Shown: positions 17,104-27,293, counted from the first letter of the stretch. The stretch: 64,000 bases of DNA from Roseovarius atlanticus (GCF_001441615.1 NZ_LAXJ01000018.1:87154-151153); one strand, 5' to 3'. Program-made: numbers and translations. Notes: generated by a model not told the origin, from the letters alone.

Positions 17104-19026
17104 ATGACCACGACCACAGCACACCCGGACGCCGGTTTCGGCCGAGTCACCGCCACCCTTTCGGCGCTCAGCATTCGCTCGAAGCTCGCCGTCGCCGTCG
17201 CCTTGGGCTTCCTTCTTACCTTCGGGGTCTGCTTTGCCTTGCTCAGCAAGAACCTAAGTGCCATGACCCTCGAGAAACAGGCGGCGGACCAGGCGTTTCT
17301 GGCCGAGATGCTGTCGAAGCAAATGCGCGGGCCGATGCAATTCAAGGACGGCGCGCGCCTGGCGGAAATCTACTCGTCGGCCACCGAAACAGATGTCTCG
17401 CTCATCGCGATAGACATTCGGCACGCGTCCGGCGAACAACTGGCCACCCACAACGCGCGCGACATCCCGCCAAAGCTTCTGTCGCAGACGCTGAATCAGG
17501 TTATGGAAACCAAAACCCCGGCGCAGGCCCAGAGCGGAGAACTCAACATCATCGCCATCCCGGTCATGGCCAAGGACGGCGTGACACTCCTGGGGGCCGC
17601 CGGGTTTGCCTGGGACAACGGCCTTTTCCTGGCCGCTCAGAACGCGCATATCCTGCGTGTTCTGGGCATAAGCGCCCTTGTGGCCATCGGCGGGCTCATC
17701 GCGATCGTTCTTGCCATCTCGTATCTCGTGACCGGGCCGATCAAGGCGCTCAGCGGTGCCATGCAATCCGTGTCCAACCACGATTACACCACCAAGATTC
17801 CCGGCGCACATCGCGCTGACGAGATCGGCAGAATGGCGCAAGACCTGCAAGGATTCCGCGACACCCTCCAGCGGGATGAAACCGAGGCCCGCAAGCGGCA
17901 GGAGCATACGGCGCTGCGGCAAAGATTGCTGCAGAAGTTGGGCGAACGCATGTCGCGGCTCTCTTCCGGTCGGACAGATTGCAAGATCGACACCGCCGAG
18001 TTCAAGGGCCTCGATGCGGACCACCTCGAAATCTGCAACAACTTCAACGACGTCGTCTCGAACCTGCGCAACATGCTGTCCACCATCGTCTCCACCGCCG
18101 ACAGCGTGCGCACCAGTTCGCAGGAAATCTCCGAGGTGGCAGAGGATCAGTCGAAACGCTCCGAGGCCCAGGCCGCGACCCTCGAGGAATCCGCCGCCGC
18201 CATCGAAGAGCTGAACACCAGCGTGCAGATGACCGCCACCCTGGCGTTGGACGCCAACGAGCGGATTGCCGACAACAAGAAGCGGGCCGCGGCCGGCGGC
18301 GCGGTTGTCGACCGCACGGTCAAGGCCATGCGCGACATCGAGGATTCCTCGCAGCAGATCACCGCGATCATCGGCGTGATCGACGACATCGCGTTCCAGA
18401 CCAACCTACTGGCCCTGAATGCAGGCGTCGAGGCCGCGCGTGCCGGCGACTCAGGTCGCGGCTTTGCCGTGGTCGCCTCCGAAGTGCGCGCCCTGGCCCA
18501 GCGGGCCTCGGATTCCGCGAACGAGATCAAGGAACTGATCACGCGCTCCAGCGAGCATGTCACCGAGGGCAGCGAGCTTGCCAACCAGGCGGGTACGGCG
18601 CTCAGCGATATCATTGACGGCGTCAACCATGTCTCGGACCTGGTGTCGCGCATCGCCACAGGCTCCAGCGAACAGGCGACCAATCTGGCCGAAATCAAGG
18701 ACAGCGTGACCGAACTCGACAAGGTGACCCAACAGAACGCGGCCGTGATCGAGGAATCCTCGGCCGCCAGCCGCAGCCTGAGCCATGAGGCACAGCGCAT
18801 GTCCGAGATCCTGCGCCAGTTCAATCTCGACGAGCTGCGTGACGCGGGTTCCGACACCGCACGCCCACTGACGGCGGCACCGCTCAGAACCGGCTGGGAA
18901 GACGAGATCGCCCGGGCTGAAACGCGAGACGCCGCAGCGGACAAGCCGGACAGCGCGGTCAGCACAATCGCGCCCGCCTCCGGTTCCGTGGCGGTAAACG
19001 GCCAGGAAGATTGGCATGACTTCTGA
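17104..19026 (+). CDS. Transmembrane methyl-accepting chemotaxis protein with CheR-docking tail
   Basis: Classical MCP (640 aa). TM1 is about 28-48, a periplasmic sensor domain of about 135 residues follows, and TM2 is about 186-209. HAMP spans about 210-262 and the helical signalling domain about 300-610, with the tip [20 protein letters not shown]. The last five residues, DWHDF, fit the aromatic-x-x-aromatic pentapeptide that tethers CheR. ATG 17104 is favoured over the GTG three bases earlier because GGGAG is six bases upstream. It acts with the CheA/CheW encoded in the same operon. Confidence 0.93.
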   Translation: MTTTTAHPDAGFGRVTATLSALSIRSKLAVAVALGFLLTFGVCFALLSKNLSAMTLEKQAADQAFLAEMLSKQMRGPMQFKDGARLAEIYSSATETDVSLIAIDIRHASGEQLATHNARDIPPKLLSQTLNQVMETKTPAQAQSGELNIIAIPVMAKDGVTLLGAAGFAWDNGLFLAAQNAHILRVLGISALVAIGGLIAIVLAISYLVTGPIKALSGAMQSVSNHDYTTKIPGAHRADEIGRMAQDLQGFRDTLQRDETEARKRQEHTALRQRLLQKLGERMSRLSSGRTDCKIDTAEFKGLDADHLEICNNFNDVVSNLRNMLSTIVSTADSVRTSSQEISEVAEDQSKRSEAQAATLEESAAAIEELNTSVQMTATLALDANERIADNKKRAAAGGAVVDRTVKAMRDIEDSSQQITAIIGVIDDIAFQTNLLALNAGVEAARAGDSGRGFAVVASEVRALAQRASDSANEIKELITRSSEHVTEGSELANQAGTALSDIIDGVNHVSDLVSRIATGSSEQATNLAEIKDSVTELDKVTQQNAAVIEESSAASRSLSHEAQRMSEILRQFNLDELRDAGSDTARPLTAAPLRTGWEDEIARAETRDAAADKPDSAVSTIAPASGSVAVNGQEDWHDF

Positions 19027-19062
19027 TCGATCTTCCGCCGTCACGCGGGGCCAGGAGGCAGG

Positions 19063-19668
19063 ATGACGCATCTCGGCAACCGCCACGCGCCGCGGCCGGA
19101 CGCGGCCGGTCCGACCGGCCAACCACCAGGTTCCGTCGACGGGGCCGTCTTCATTCCGCTGTTCCAGGGTGAGACGCGGATCTCGGACCGGCGCGATGAA
19201 ATCATGACGACGATCCTCGGCTCTTGTATCGCCACATGCATGTGGGACGCCGTGGCCGGCGTGGGTGGCATGAACCATTTTCTGCTGCCGGGCGGCACCA
19301 GCGACCGTGGCGACAACATGCGCTATGGCGTGAATGCCATGGAACTTCTGATCAACGGACTTCTGAAAAAGGGGGCCGACCGCAGGCGGCTTGAGGTCAA
19401 GCTTTTCGGCGGTGCCAAGATGTTCGAAGGCGGCGCCGAGATCGGGGCCAAGAATGCCAGTTTCGCCCAATGGTATGTCGAGAACGAAGGCTTCACCGTT
19501 ACGGGCAGCTGTTTGGGCGGCACCCGCGGTCGCAAGATTCGGTTCTGGCCTGCGTCCGGCCGGGTCCAGCAATGCTTCATGAACACCATGACGGATCCGG
19601 CTGTGCCCGTCACCACGCGCCCCCCGCGTGACGACAACGCGGCGCAAGGTGATATTCAGCTGTTCTGA
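19063..19668 (+). CDS. cheD: Chemoreceptor glutamine deamidase CheD
   Basis: CheD (201 aa) deamidates receptor glutamines so that CheR can methylate them. The catalytic cysteine is C55 in TTILGSCIATCMWD, and the partner histidine is H72 in GGMNHFLLPGG. Their 17-residue spacing matches known CheD proteins. It carries an N-terminal extension of about 35 residues rich in proline. It ends the chemotaxis operon. Neither CheC nor CheB, common CheD partners, is encoded here. Confidence 0.92.
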   Translation: MTHLGNRHAPRPDAAGPTGQPPGSVDGAVFIPLFQGETRISDRRDEIMTTILGSCIATCMWDAVAGVGGMNHFLLPGGTSDRGDNMRYGVNAMELLINGLLKKGADRRRLEVKLFGGAKMFEGGAEIGAKNASFAQWYVENEGFTVTGSCLGGTRGRKIRFWPASGRVQQCFMNTMTDPAVPVTTRPPRDDNAAQGDIQLF

Positions 19669-20062
19669 TTTGCCGCGCTTCGGCCTGGCAATTTGTCTGC
19701 GGACGCGATCCAGGGTACCAGCCCACCGCCGGCCTTGACCGCGCCGATCGCCACCGCGCGCACACGGAAGCGATCGCACTAAAGCTTGGAAACACCATAC
19801 ATATCGTCAAAGAGGATCGCATCCGCATCGGTACGTGGTCTCTCGAAGAGGTCACCGAGGTCTCGCAACGGTCCTGAGCGTGCGCGTGCAATAGGGCTGA
19901 CCAAGTAACCAAAAGTCGCCAGCCACGACGCGACCCGACCGACCGGAACGTGCTGAAACACAGCGAACACCGCGCTTGTCACCGGCAAACGCGCAGGTGT
20001 GGCAAGCTTATCCGGGGACTCGCCCGCGCGCTTTTGCCCCCATGGCCCGGTTTATCGGCCGG
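19669..20062. other. Non-coding gap after cheD
   Basis: A convergent gap of 394 bases between cheD and a leftward MCP. It is somewhat less GC-rich around 19780-19830 (AAGCTTGGAAACACCATACATATCG). Short open frames occur on both strands, but none has a ribosome site plus recognisable protein character. No strong terminator hairpin was identified. Confidence 0.5.
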
Positions 20063-21436
20063 TCACGACGCCCGTGGCAACGGGGCCGCATCCTGTGCCG
20101 CCATCCCCATCCTGGCATGCGGCACAGGCCCGGCCGTGGCCGTCCTGAACATGGACATCTGCACCGACAATTCCCGCGCGTCCGACGCCAACACCTTGCT
20201 GACCGCCGTTGATTGCTCGACCATCGCCGCGTTCTGCTGGGTCACGGTATCGAGCTGCCCAACCGCGCTGTTGATTTCCGACAACGACACGGCCTGTTCC
20301 GACGCGCCATCGGTGATCTTGTTGATATGCGCATAGATACCGGCCACGCCGGACACGATCTTCTTCAGCTCCACGCCCGCCTGGTGCACCAGGTCCACCC
20401 CGGACGAGACGTGCTGCGAGCTGTCAGTGATCAACGTCTTGATCTCGTCCGCCGCCTCGGCCGAGCGCTGCGCCAACAGGCGGATCTCGGAGGCCACAAC
20501 CGCAAAGCCGCGTCCCGCGTCACCCGCCCTGGCCGCCTCGACCCCGGCATTCAGCGCCAGCAGGTTGGTCTGAAAGGCGATATCGTCGATCACGCCGATG
20601 ATCTGTGAGATCTGGTTCGAAGACTTCTCGATGTTGGCCATCGCGTTCACCGCATTCTCGACGACCTTGCCACTGTGCTCGGCGGTCACGCGGGCGGAAC
20701 TGGCCGACCTTTCGACCTCCTTGGCGCCTTCTGCCGCGGATTCCGCGGTGGCTGTCAGGTCCTTGATCGCTGCCGCCGTCTCTTCCAGGGTCGCGGCCTG
20801 GTTTTCGGTCCGGTTCGACATCTCGATCGATGCTTCGCCGACCTCGCTGGCGGTACGCTCGACGGTCCCCGCCACCTCTTTGGCCGAGATGATCGCCGAA
20901 GACAGCCGTGATGTGGCCGCATTGAACGCATCGCCCAACCGGTCGATATCCGCCACGCCACACGGCGCGACCTGGTGTTCCAGATTGCCTTCGCTCAGGG
21001 CGTTGAGCGCCTCCGCGATGCGTTCGATCCCGCGACGCCGCGCCGTGACGTCGGTGGCGACCTTGATCACCTTCCCGACAGTTCCATCGGAGTTTATGAC
21101 GGGGGCATAGGTCGCGCTGATCCAGACGATCTCGCCCGTTTTGGCGACGCGCGGAAACTGGTCGGTGAAGAATTCGCCCTCGGCCAGCGCCGTCCAGAAG
21201 GCACGGTACTCTTCGCTTTGCGCATAGTTCGGCGTCACGAACATGGCGTGGTGCTGCCCGGCGATCTCGTCAAGAGAATAGCCCAACACGTTCAGGAAAT
21301 TCTCGTTCGCCCTCAGGATCGTACCGTCAGGTGTGAACTCGATCACCGCCTGGGTGCGGTCGATCACCGATACCAGCCCTTGCGCGAACTCAACATCGCC
21401 GCGCGCTTTTGTATCTTGCTTCCCCTTCCCGAACAT
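20063..21436 (-). CDS. Soluble PAS-containing methyl-accepting chemotaxis protein
   Basis: Cytoplasmic chemoreceptor (457 aa) with no membrane helix. The N-terminal PAS/PAC domain spans about 20-135 (FTPDGTILRANENFLNVLGY, AKTGEIVWISATYAPV), a HAMP-like linker about 140-190, and the signalling domain carries [20 protein letters not shown]. The ATG at 21436 is chosen because AAGGAG lies five bases upstream; a GTG six bases earlier overlaps that site. It is transcribed against the chemotaxis operon and may feed the same CheA. The ligand or redox cue is unknown; no haem-binding motif was evident. Confidence 0.9.
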   Translation of the reverse strand: MFGKGKQDTKARGDVEFAQGLVSVIDRTQAVIEFTPDGTILRANENFLNVLGYSLDEIAGQHHAMFVTPNYAQSEEYRAFWTALAEGEFFTDQFPRVAKTGEIVWISATYAPVINSDGTVGKVIKVATDVTARRRGIERIAEALNALSEGNLEHQVAPCGVADIDRLGDAFNAATSRLSSAIISAKEVAGTVERTASEVGEASIEMSNRTENQAATLEETAAAIKDLTATAESAAEGAKEVERSASSARVTAEHSGKVVENAVNAMANIEKSSNQISQIIGVIDDIAFQTNLLALNAGVEAARAGDAGRGFAVVASEIRLLAQRSAEAADEIKTLITDSSQHVSSGVDLVHQAGVELKKIVSGVAGIYAHINKITDGASEQAVSLSEINSAVGQLDTVTQQNAAMVEQSTAVSKVLASDARELSVQMSMFRTATAGPVPHARMGMAAQDAAPLPRAS

Positions 21437-21646
21437 CGGCACTCCTTCAAAGACAGCGTTCCGCGCACCCTAGCCGCCAGGGATTAACAAACTGCTGCCT
21501 TTGATCCGGCCCAATGGCGCAAGTCTTATGCAGCCTGTTCGAAGCACCTCGTCTTCGATCTCGCCGGCGCGCGCCGGCCGGGCCGGTAACAGTGCCGCTA
21601 AGAGGCCCGGCACAGGCGCCGCACCTCATCGCGCGCCGCGAGTCGA

Positions 21647-23602
21647 TCAGAAAGCGAGGTTAGCCGTCAGGCTGACCGAGCGGCCCGGTTCCGTCAACGC
21701 GATCACATTACCCAGCCCGACTCCGTCCGACGAGCGACTGGTGTAGGTCGCGTCAAAAATGTTGCGCACGTCCAGCCGCATCTGCAACCGGTCAAAGCTG
21801 CTCGGCGTGTAGGTCGCGTAAAGGTTGGCGACCTCATAGCCCGACAGGGGCACCGGCGTGTCGCGGTTCTTGAATGCGATTTCCGCCGTGCCGCCGAAGG
21901 TCCACTCGTCGGTGACATCGACAGCGCCCTCCAGGGCGATTGCCTTGCCAACGGGCCGGCCCAGGTAATACGCGGTCGAGCCGATCGTCGTGCTGTTCAG
22001 CTCGACATCGGCATCGGTATAGTTGGCCCGGACAAACCCGTTGGCCCACGTGTACCCGACCGACGCTTCCCACCCCTTCGAGGACAGGTCGGCAATCGCG
22101 CCCCGGTCGCCTCCTGTGGGCAGCACGGCGTTGATGTCGTTCACGTAGGTTTCGAAATACGCACCGCTCAGCTGCCACGCTCCCCGCTCATACCGCAGGC
22201 CGATCCGGCCCGCATCCGACCGCGACGTGGTGAACCCGGCATAGGTCCACGGCGCGCCGAAATTGATCAGCGCCGCCTCGCCCAGCTCGTACCCGCCCCA
22301 GCTGTGGGCATAGCCTGCGTTCAGGGTCAGCGCATCGGTGATCTTGTAGTCGACCGACCCATTGGCGCTGAAGCCGTCATCCTTGAAGGTCTGGCCGTTG
22401 GCGGCCTCGAACTCCTGCCAGTCGTAACGCGCGCCATAGGACACCGACACGCGCTCGCCGACATCCTGCCGCGCCTGCGCGAAAATCCCGATGTTCCAGT
22501 GATCCTCGCTTCCGGAACTGCCGAACGGGCCCGGACCACGGCCAAAGCCCGACGCGGACTCGTCGAAGAAATCGACACCCACCGACAGGTCCCCGCCGGC
22601 GATGGCAAAGCGGTTCTTGAACGTCCCGCTGAAGCTTTCGTTTGTGCCGAAGACACCCGACGCGTCGATCTCCTGTTCGTTATAGCTCAGCTGGAAGAAC
22701 GGATCGAACCAGTCCGTGGCACTGTCCTTGGTATAGGTCAGCGTATAGGAGGTGCGCTTCGACAACGCCGGCACCAGCACGCTGGGTCGTCCGACGACGC
22801 CTGCAAAGTCGGGCCGGATGAAAATGATGCCGCCGGGCCCCGCCTGCCCGGCCCGCAGGCCTGTGTCCTCGGTCTGGGACGCCGCGAATTCCAGGCGGTG
22901 CCCCGTGGGCGAGGTATAGGCGAACTTGCCCAGGTAGCTGGTCAGATCCGCCTCCGAGCCGGGAACGGTCACGCCGCTGCCATCTTCGTAGCTGCCACTG
23001 TCCGACCGCGTGCCGCTGAGCAGGTATTCGAACCCGCCGCTGCGCCCAAACAGCGTCAGCCCGGCGCGCACCTGGTCCTCGTTCGTGCCAAACGTCAGCG
23101 TCGTCATGCCGCCGAAATTGTCGCCATCTTCCAGCAGGTCGGTGGCGTCCTTGGTCTCGTAGGCCAGCGACCCGGCCAGCGCGTTCGGTCCCGCATCCGC
23201 CGGCGCCAGCCCCTTGCTGACCTCGACCGATTTCAGCAGCGCAGGGTCGATCAGCACGTTTCCGGTATGGTGAAACGCCGACTTGTTCTGCCGCGCGCCA
23301 TCGATGGTGACCGACAGCAGGCTTTCCTCGACGCCGTTGACGAAGACCTTGTTGGCAATCGCCGCCCCGCCGCTGGTGGTGACCGACGTTTCCCCGTCGA
23401 ACACATCGCGGATGGATTGCGGATTGCGCTGTTCGATCTCTTCCTCCGAGATCTCGTCATTGCCCAGAAGCGCCTGCGCTTCCGGCGAGCCGATGCGGAT
23501 CGTCCCGAGGAAAGTGGCGCCTTCGGCGTCCTGCGCCAGGGCGGCAGGCACGGGCAGAAAAGCGGTCGTGATCAGCAAAATGCCGAGGCGAGAGAGGTTC
23601 AT
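21647..23602 (-). CDS. TonB-dependent outer-membrane receptor 1
   Basis: Outer-membrane gated porin (651 aa) for an iron complex. The signal peptide ends near PAALAQDA. The plug domain (about 40-160) contains VFVNGVEESLLSVTIDGARQ and the SVEVSKGLAPADAG turn, followed by a 22-strand barrel with alternating aromatic residues and the C-terminal strand ending SLTANLAF. It lies directly downstream of a FecBCD-type importer on the same strand, so the two probably handle the same ferric siderophore. It is a paralogue of the receptor at 27936, sharing IDGARQN, FHH and APADAGP motifs. Start ATG 23602; the longer open frame upstream is not coding-like. Confidence 0.88.
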   Translation of the reverse strand: MNLSRLGILLITTAFLPVPAALAQDAEGATFLGTIRIGSPEAQALLGNDEISEEEIEQRNPQSIRDVFDGETSVTTSGGAAIANKVFVNGVEESLLSVTIDGARQNKSAFHHTGNVLIDPALLKSVEVSKGLAPADAGPNALAGSLAYETKDATDLLEDGDNFGGMTTLTFGTNEDQVRAGLTLFGRSGGFEYLLSGTRSDSGSYEDGSGVTVPGSEADLTSYLGKFAYTSPTGHRLEFAASQTEDTGLRAGQAGPGGIIFIRPDFAGVVGRPSVLVPALSKRTSYTLTYTKDSATDWFDPFFQLSYNEQEIDASGVFGTNESFSGTFKNRFAIAGGDLSVGVDFFDESASGFGRGPGPFGSSGSEDHWNIGIFAQARQDVGERVSVSYGARYDWQEFEAANGQTFKDDGFSANGSVDYKITDALTLNAGYAHSWGGYELGEAALINFGAPWTYAGFTTSRSDAGRIGLRYERGAWQLSGAYFETYVNDINAVLPTGGDRGAIADLSSKGWEASVGYTWANGFVRANYTDADVELNSTTIGSTAYYLGRPVGKAIALEGAVDVTDEWTFGGTAEIAFKNRDTPVPLSGYEVANLYATYTPSSFDRLQMRLDVRNIFDATYTSRSSDGVGLGNVIALTEPGRSVSLTANLAF

Positions 23603-23765
23603 GACTGTGTCCCATTTCAATCGTGTCGAAGCTGGGTACGTGCGGTCATGCTTCCCTGGCAGTGATGCGGCGACGTGTAAGGCTCTGCGCGCGAAGTGCA
23701 ACACGATCCCGTGCAAGGCACTGGCCGGTCTGGCATTTTTGCATCAATATCGACGTGCCGAAGGC

Positions 23766-24518
23766 TCAGACCCTCACGAAGGTCCGCCCGCCGATCCTGT
23801 GGACAGCTGCGTCGGTTCCGAAAATGTGCTGCATCAGCCTGCCGTCCACCAGGGTGGCCGCATCCCCCTGCGGGCCAATTTTCCCGCCTTTCATGGTGAC
23901 GATATGATCGGCATAGGCACAGGCATAGTTGATGTCGTGCAGCACGATCACCACCGTGCGCCCGTGCTCTCGCGCCAGCCTCTGCAACAGCGCCATCAGA
24001 GACCGCGACGCCGCGATATCCAGGTTGTTCAGCGGCTCGTCCAGCAGCATGTAATCCGTGTCCTGCGCGAATATCATCGCCAAGAGCGCTCGCTGCCGCT
24101 GCCCGCCCGACACCGTGTCCAACGTCCGCTGCGCCAGCGGGTCCAGGTCGAACAGGGTCAGCGCCTCGGCTACCTTTTCATGGTCGTGCTTGCCCCTTCG
24201 CCCCAGGTGATGCGGATAGCGCCCGAAGGCCACCAGTTCCGCGATTGTCAGCCGCGGCGCGATCTCGGAACTTTGCGGCAGGATCGCCAGCCGCCGCGCC
24301 AGCGTGTTCGACGCGCAGACGCCCACCTCCAGCTCGTCCACCATGATCCGCCCCGTGCGATGCCGCGCCAGCCGCGCGATCAGCGACAGCAGCGTGCTCT
24401 TGCCCGCTCCGTTCGGCCCGATCAGCGCGGTCACCTTGCCCTTCGGAATCTTCAACTCGATATCGTGCAGCACTGTGCTGCCGCCCAGATCGTGGCTCAC
24501 GCCCGTCACGGAAATCAT
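23766..24518 (-). CDS. Ferric-siderophore ABC transporter ATPase (FecE/CeuD type)
   Basis: ATPase (250 aa) energising siderophore import. Walker A is GPNGAGKST (about 34-42), the Q-loop is LPQSSE, the signature is VSGGQRQRALL (about 135), Walker B is YMLLDEPLNNLD (about 158) and the switch histidine follows in IVLHDINYACAYAD. ATG 24518 overlaps the preceding permease gene by four bases. It is the last cytoplasmic component of a leftward BCD operon that continues to receptor 1. Confidence 0.92.
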   Translation of the reverse strand: MISVTGVSHDLGGSTVLHDIELKIPKGKVTALIGPNGAGKSTLLSLIARLARHRTGRIMVDELEVGVCASNTLARRLAILPQSSEIAPRLTIAELVAFGRYPHHLGRRGKHDHEKVAEALTLFDLDPLAQRTLDTVSGGQRQRALLAMIFAQDTDYMLLDEPLNNLDIAASRSLMALLQRLAREHGRTVVIVLHDINYACAYADHIVTMKGGKIGPQGDAATLVDGRLMQHIFGTDAAVHRIGGRTFVRV

Positions 24519-25459
24519 CGCTTCGATCCTTTCATAACCAGCACCAGGAACAGCACGCCGCCCGCAAGGTCGATCACCACGGTCAGCGGCGTTACCAGCC
24601 CGAACACGCGCTCCAGCAGGGCTTGTCCCCCGACCAGAGTCGTGCCCGAAATCAGCGCGGCCGAGACCAGCAGCACCGCGTGCCGTCCGGTCGGCGTCAC
24701 CGCGTGGGCGATGCTGACCACCAGCAGCCCCAGGAACGCCGTCGGCCCGACCAGCGCGGTCGCCACCGACACCAGAACGCCGATCAGGACCAACACCTGC
24801 AACGTGCCGCGCCGCACGTTCTCGCCCAGGTTTATCGCCGCCTCGCGCCCCAGCGACAGCACGTCCAGCCGGTGCCGTATGGCCCATGCGCCGATCAGCG
24901 CCGCGCCGATGGTCACCGTCGCGATGGCTAAAAGGCCGGTCTCGATCTGGTGGAACCGGGCATAAGACGACACCTGCACCACGCTGAACTCGTTCGGGTC
25001 CAGCATCCGCACCAACAGTGTGCGCAGCGACCGGAACAGCACGGTCAGCACCAGCCCGGTCAAGATCATCCGCATCAGGTCGGGCCGCTCCTGCAACAAC
25101 AACGTCCCGAACAACAGCAGCGACGCTCCGGTCATCAGCACCAGCGACACCACGAACTGCACCCACGAGGTTACGACAAGGTAATCGGTCATCCCGAAAA
25201 CGAAGACGCCCATCGCCACGATCAGCACGAAAAGCTCGTCGAACCCCATGATCGACGGCGTCAGGATGCGGTTCTGCGTGATCGTCTGAAACAGAACCGT
25301 CGAGGTCGAAAGTGCCACCGCCACTAGGCACAGGGCCGCCAGCTTCGCGCCGCGAAACTCCAGCACGAAGCCCCAGTTGCCGCGCGCGCCGATGGTCATG
25401 TAGGCCACCGCCGACGCCACGAACAGCACCGCAAGAACAATCAGCCGCCTACGGTGCAT
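24515..25459 (-). CDS. Ferric-siderophore ABC permease (FecD/CeuC type)
   Basis: BtuC/FecCD-family permease (314 aa) with about nine hydrophobic helices. The family motif near the centre is IMGFDELFVLIVAMGV, and the C-terminal GPTAFLGLLVVSIAH loop contacts the ATPase. The start was set at ATG 25459, where MHRRRLIV opens the first helix; this overlaps the upstream permease gene by eleven bases. The weak IMGFDE version of the usual LGPSGGA helix resembles CeuC/FatC-type catechol siderophore permeases. Confidence 0.9.
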   Translation of the reverse strand: MHRRRLIVLAVLFVASAVAYMTIGARGNWGFVLEFRGAKLAALCLVAVALSTSTVLFQTITQNRILTPSIMGFDELFVLIVAMGVFVFGMTDYLVVTSWVQFVVSLVLMTGASLLLFGTLLLQERPDLMRMILTGLVLTVLFRSLRTLLVRMLDPNEFSVVQVSSYARFHQIETGLLAIATVTIGAALIGAWAIRHRLDVLSLGREAAINLGENVRRGTLQVLVLIGVLVSVATALVGPTAFLGLLVVSIAHAVTPTGRHAVLLVSAALISGTTLVGGQALLERVFGLVTPLTVVIDLAGGVLFLVLVMKGSKR

Positions 25460-26402
25460 GGCGCGCCGGACGGTAAAGCAGCCAGATGAACACAACCGCG
25501 CCCACCACACCCAGCACCGTGGCCGAGGGCATCTCGAACGGATAGCGCAGCACACGGGCCACGATATCCGCCACCAGCACCAGCCCCGCGCCCATCATCG
25601 CGATCACCGGCAACGTGCGGCGCAGGTTGTCGCCCATCATGCGCGACACGATGTTGGGCACGATCAGCCCGACAAAGGGGATGATCCCCACGCTCACCAC
25701 GGTCAGCGCGCTGACCAGCGACACGGCCAGAAGCCCGAACAGCATCACCTGCCGGTAATTGAGCCCAAGGTTAATGCTGGCCGCGTGTCCCAGCCCCAGG
25801 ATCGAGAACTGGTCGGCGGCCACGAAACACAACACCGCCGCGATGGCCGCCAGCCAGAGCGTCTCGTACCGGCCCTGCAACACGCCCGAGAATTCTCCGG
25901 TCACCCAGACGCCGATCATCTGCAACAGGTCGTTTTGATAGGCCACGAAGGTCACGCCGGCCCCGATCACCCCGCCATAGACCAGCCCCACGAGGGCCAC
26001 CATGTAGGGCTGCGTCGGCGGCAGCCGCCGGGCGATGAGCAGGAAACCGGCGGTCGAGGCGAACGCCGTCGCCGACGCCATCGCGATCTTGGCAAACAGC
26101 GATGCCGTCGGCGCGAATAGCGTGACCAGCAGGATGCCCAGCGCCGCGCCTTCACCGCTGCCCACCGTCATCGGCTCGACGAAACGGTTGCGCATCAGCA
26201 TCTGAAGAACCGTCCCCGCCACCGCCAGCGACGCCCCGGTGATCAGTACCGCGAACAGGCGCGGCGCGCGGCTCACCGCGATCAGTTGCAGCGCCTCAGG
26301 GTCCTGCAACAGCGCAGCCGGGCGCAGGTCGATCACGCCGATGAACAGCGACACGCCCGACAGCGCCAGCAGCGCCACTACCCCGAGGACAATCTTGCCC
26401 AC
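25449..26402 (-). CDS. Ferric-siderophore ABC permease (FecC/CeuB type)
   Basis: Partner permease (317 aa). Family landmarks are SRAPRLFAVLITGASLAVAG (about 44-63), the GSGEGAALGILLV helix, and the ATPase-contact loop GIIPFVGLIVPNIVSR. It starts at GTG 26402, three bases after the stop of the binding-protein gene. It forms a heterodimer with the product of the next gene. Confidence 0.9.
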   Translation of the reverse strand: MGKIVLGVVALLALSGVSLFIGVIDLRPAALLQDPEALQLIAVSRAPRLFAVLITGASLAVAGTVLQMLMRNRFVEPMTVGSGEGAALGILLVTLFAPTASLFAKIAMASATAFASTAGFLLIARRLPPTQPYMVALVGLVYGGVIGAGVTFVAYQNDLLQMIGVWVTGEFSGVLQGRYETLWLAAIAAVLCFVAADQFSILGLGHAASINLGLNYRQVMLFGLLAVSLVSALTVVSVGIIPFVGLIVPNIVSRMMGDNLRRTLPVIAMMGAGLVLVADIVARVLRYPFEMPSATVLGVVGAVVFIWLLYRPARHAP

Positions 26403-26405
26403 AGC

Positions 26406-27293
26406 TCAGTTGCCGGAAAATGCGGCCAGCAACTGGTCCATGGTGGCATCGAGGGCCTGAACCCCGCCCGCCGCAATGTAGATCGGCGCGCTATCGAGGG
26501 TGATCAGCTTGCCATTGCGCCACGCTTTCGTCTCGCGCACCAGCACGTTGTCCAGCGTCGATGTCGCCGTCTCCACGTCGCCGATCGCGGCGCTGCGGTC
26601 GATCACCAGGATCACGTCGGGATCGACTTGCCGGATGAATTCGAAACTGATCGCCTCGCCATGGTCCGAGCCCGCCACTTCTTCGGCGGCCACCTCCAGC
26701 CCGAAGGCCGTGTGCAGCCAGCCGAACCGCCCCGCCGGGCCATAGGCCGACACCTTTGGCCCGTTCGTCATCACGATCAGCGTCCGTCCCGCGCCCGAGG
26801 CAGCCTCGGTCACCTCGGCCTGCTTGCGCATCAACGCGTCGGCCAGCGCCGCCGCCTCTTCCTGCCTGCCGAAAATCGCGCCATAGGCTTCCAGCCGCTT
26901 CAGCCCCGTCGCCAGCGTGTCCTCATGGATCGTCATATCGATCGTCGGCGCGATGCGGGCCAGATCGGGCACCTGGTCATGGCTGCGTCCACCGGCAATG
27001 ATCAGGTCCGGCTGCAACGCATACACCGCCTCCATGTCCGGCTCGAACAGCGTACCGATCCGCGCCGCCCCCTCCGCCGCGTCCTCCAGGTAGTCCAGGT
27101 AGAAGTTGGAAATCGTACCATCCACCTCGACGCCCAGCGCCTCCAGCGTATCGAGCGCGGCCATGTCGTAGACGGCGACGGTTTCGGGGGTCTGCGCAAC
27201 GGTCTCAGCGCCGCGAAACGTCTCGACGGTCACATCCTGCGCACCGACCGGCCCTGCCGCAAGGCAAAGCGCAAAAGCGAATTTTCGAAGCAT
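26406..27293 (-). CDS. Siderophore-binding periplasmic protein (CeuE/FatB/YclQ type)
   Basis: Class III binding protein (295 aa). The signal peptide MLRKFAFALCLAAGPVGA is followed by two lobes. Recognisable stretches are VAVYDMAALDTLEALGV, QPDLIIAGGRSHDQ, and the C-terminal ITLDSAPIYIAAGGVQALD typical of CeuE/YclQ-like catecholate siderophore receptors. It is the first gene of the leftward transporter operon, divergent from the DUF2218 gene at 27419. No lipobox cysteine is present, so it should be freely periplasmic. Confidence 0.9.
   Translation of the reverse strand: MLRKFAFALCLAAGPVGAQDVTVETFRGAETVAQTPETVAVYDMAALDTLEALGVEVDGTISNFYLDYLEDAAEGAARIGTLFEPDMEAVYALQPDLIIAGGRSHDQVPDLARIAPTIDMTIHEDTLATGLKRLEAYGAIFGRQEEAAALADALMRKQAEVTEAASGAGRTLIVMTNGPKVSAYGPAGRFGWLHTAFGLEVAAEEVAGSDHGEAISFEFIRQVDPDVILVIDRSAAIGDVETATSTLDNVLVRETKAWRNGKLITLDSAPIYIAAGGVQALDATMDQLLAAFSGN

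Noticed and set aside
19779..19988. 69-codon leftward open frame after cheD
   Set aside because: No convincing ribosome site or family resemblance; too short to support alone.
21563..21578. 16-base perfect palindrome GCCGGCGCGCGCCGGC upstream of the soluble MCP
   Set aside because: Pure G/C dyads of this size are expected by chance in such GC-rich DNA. There is no T-run, and it was not needed to explain either neighbour.
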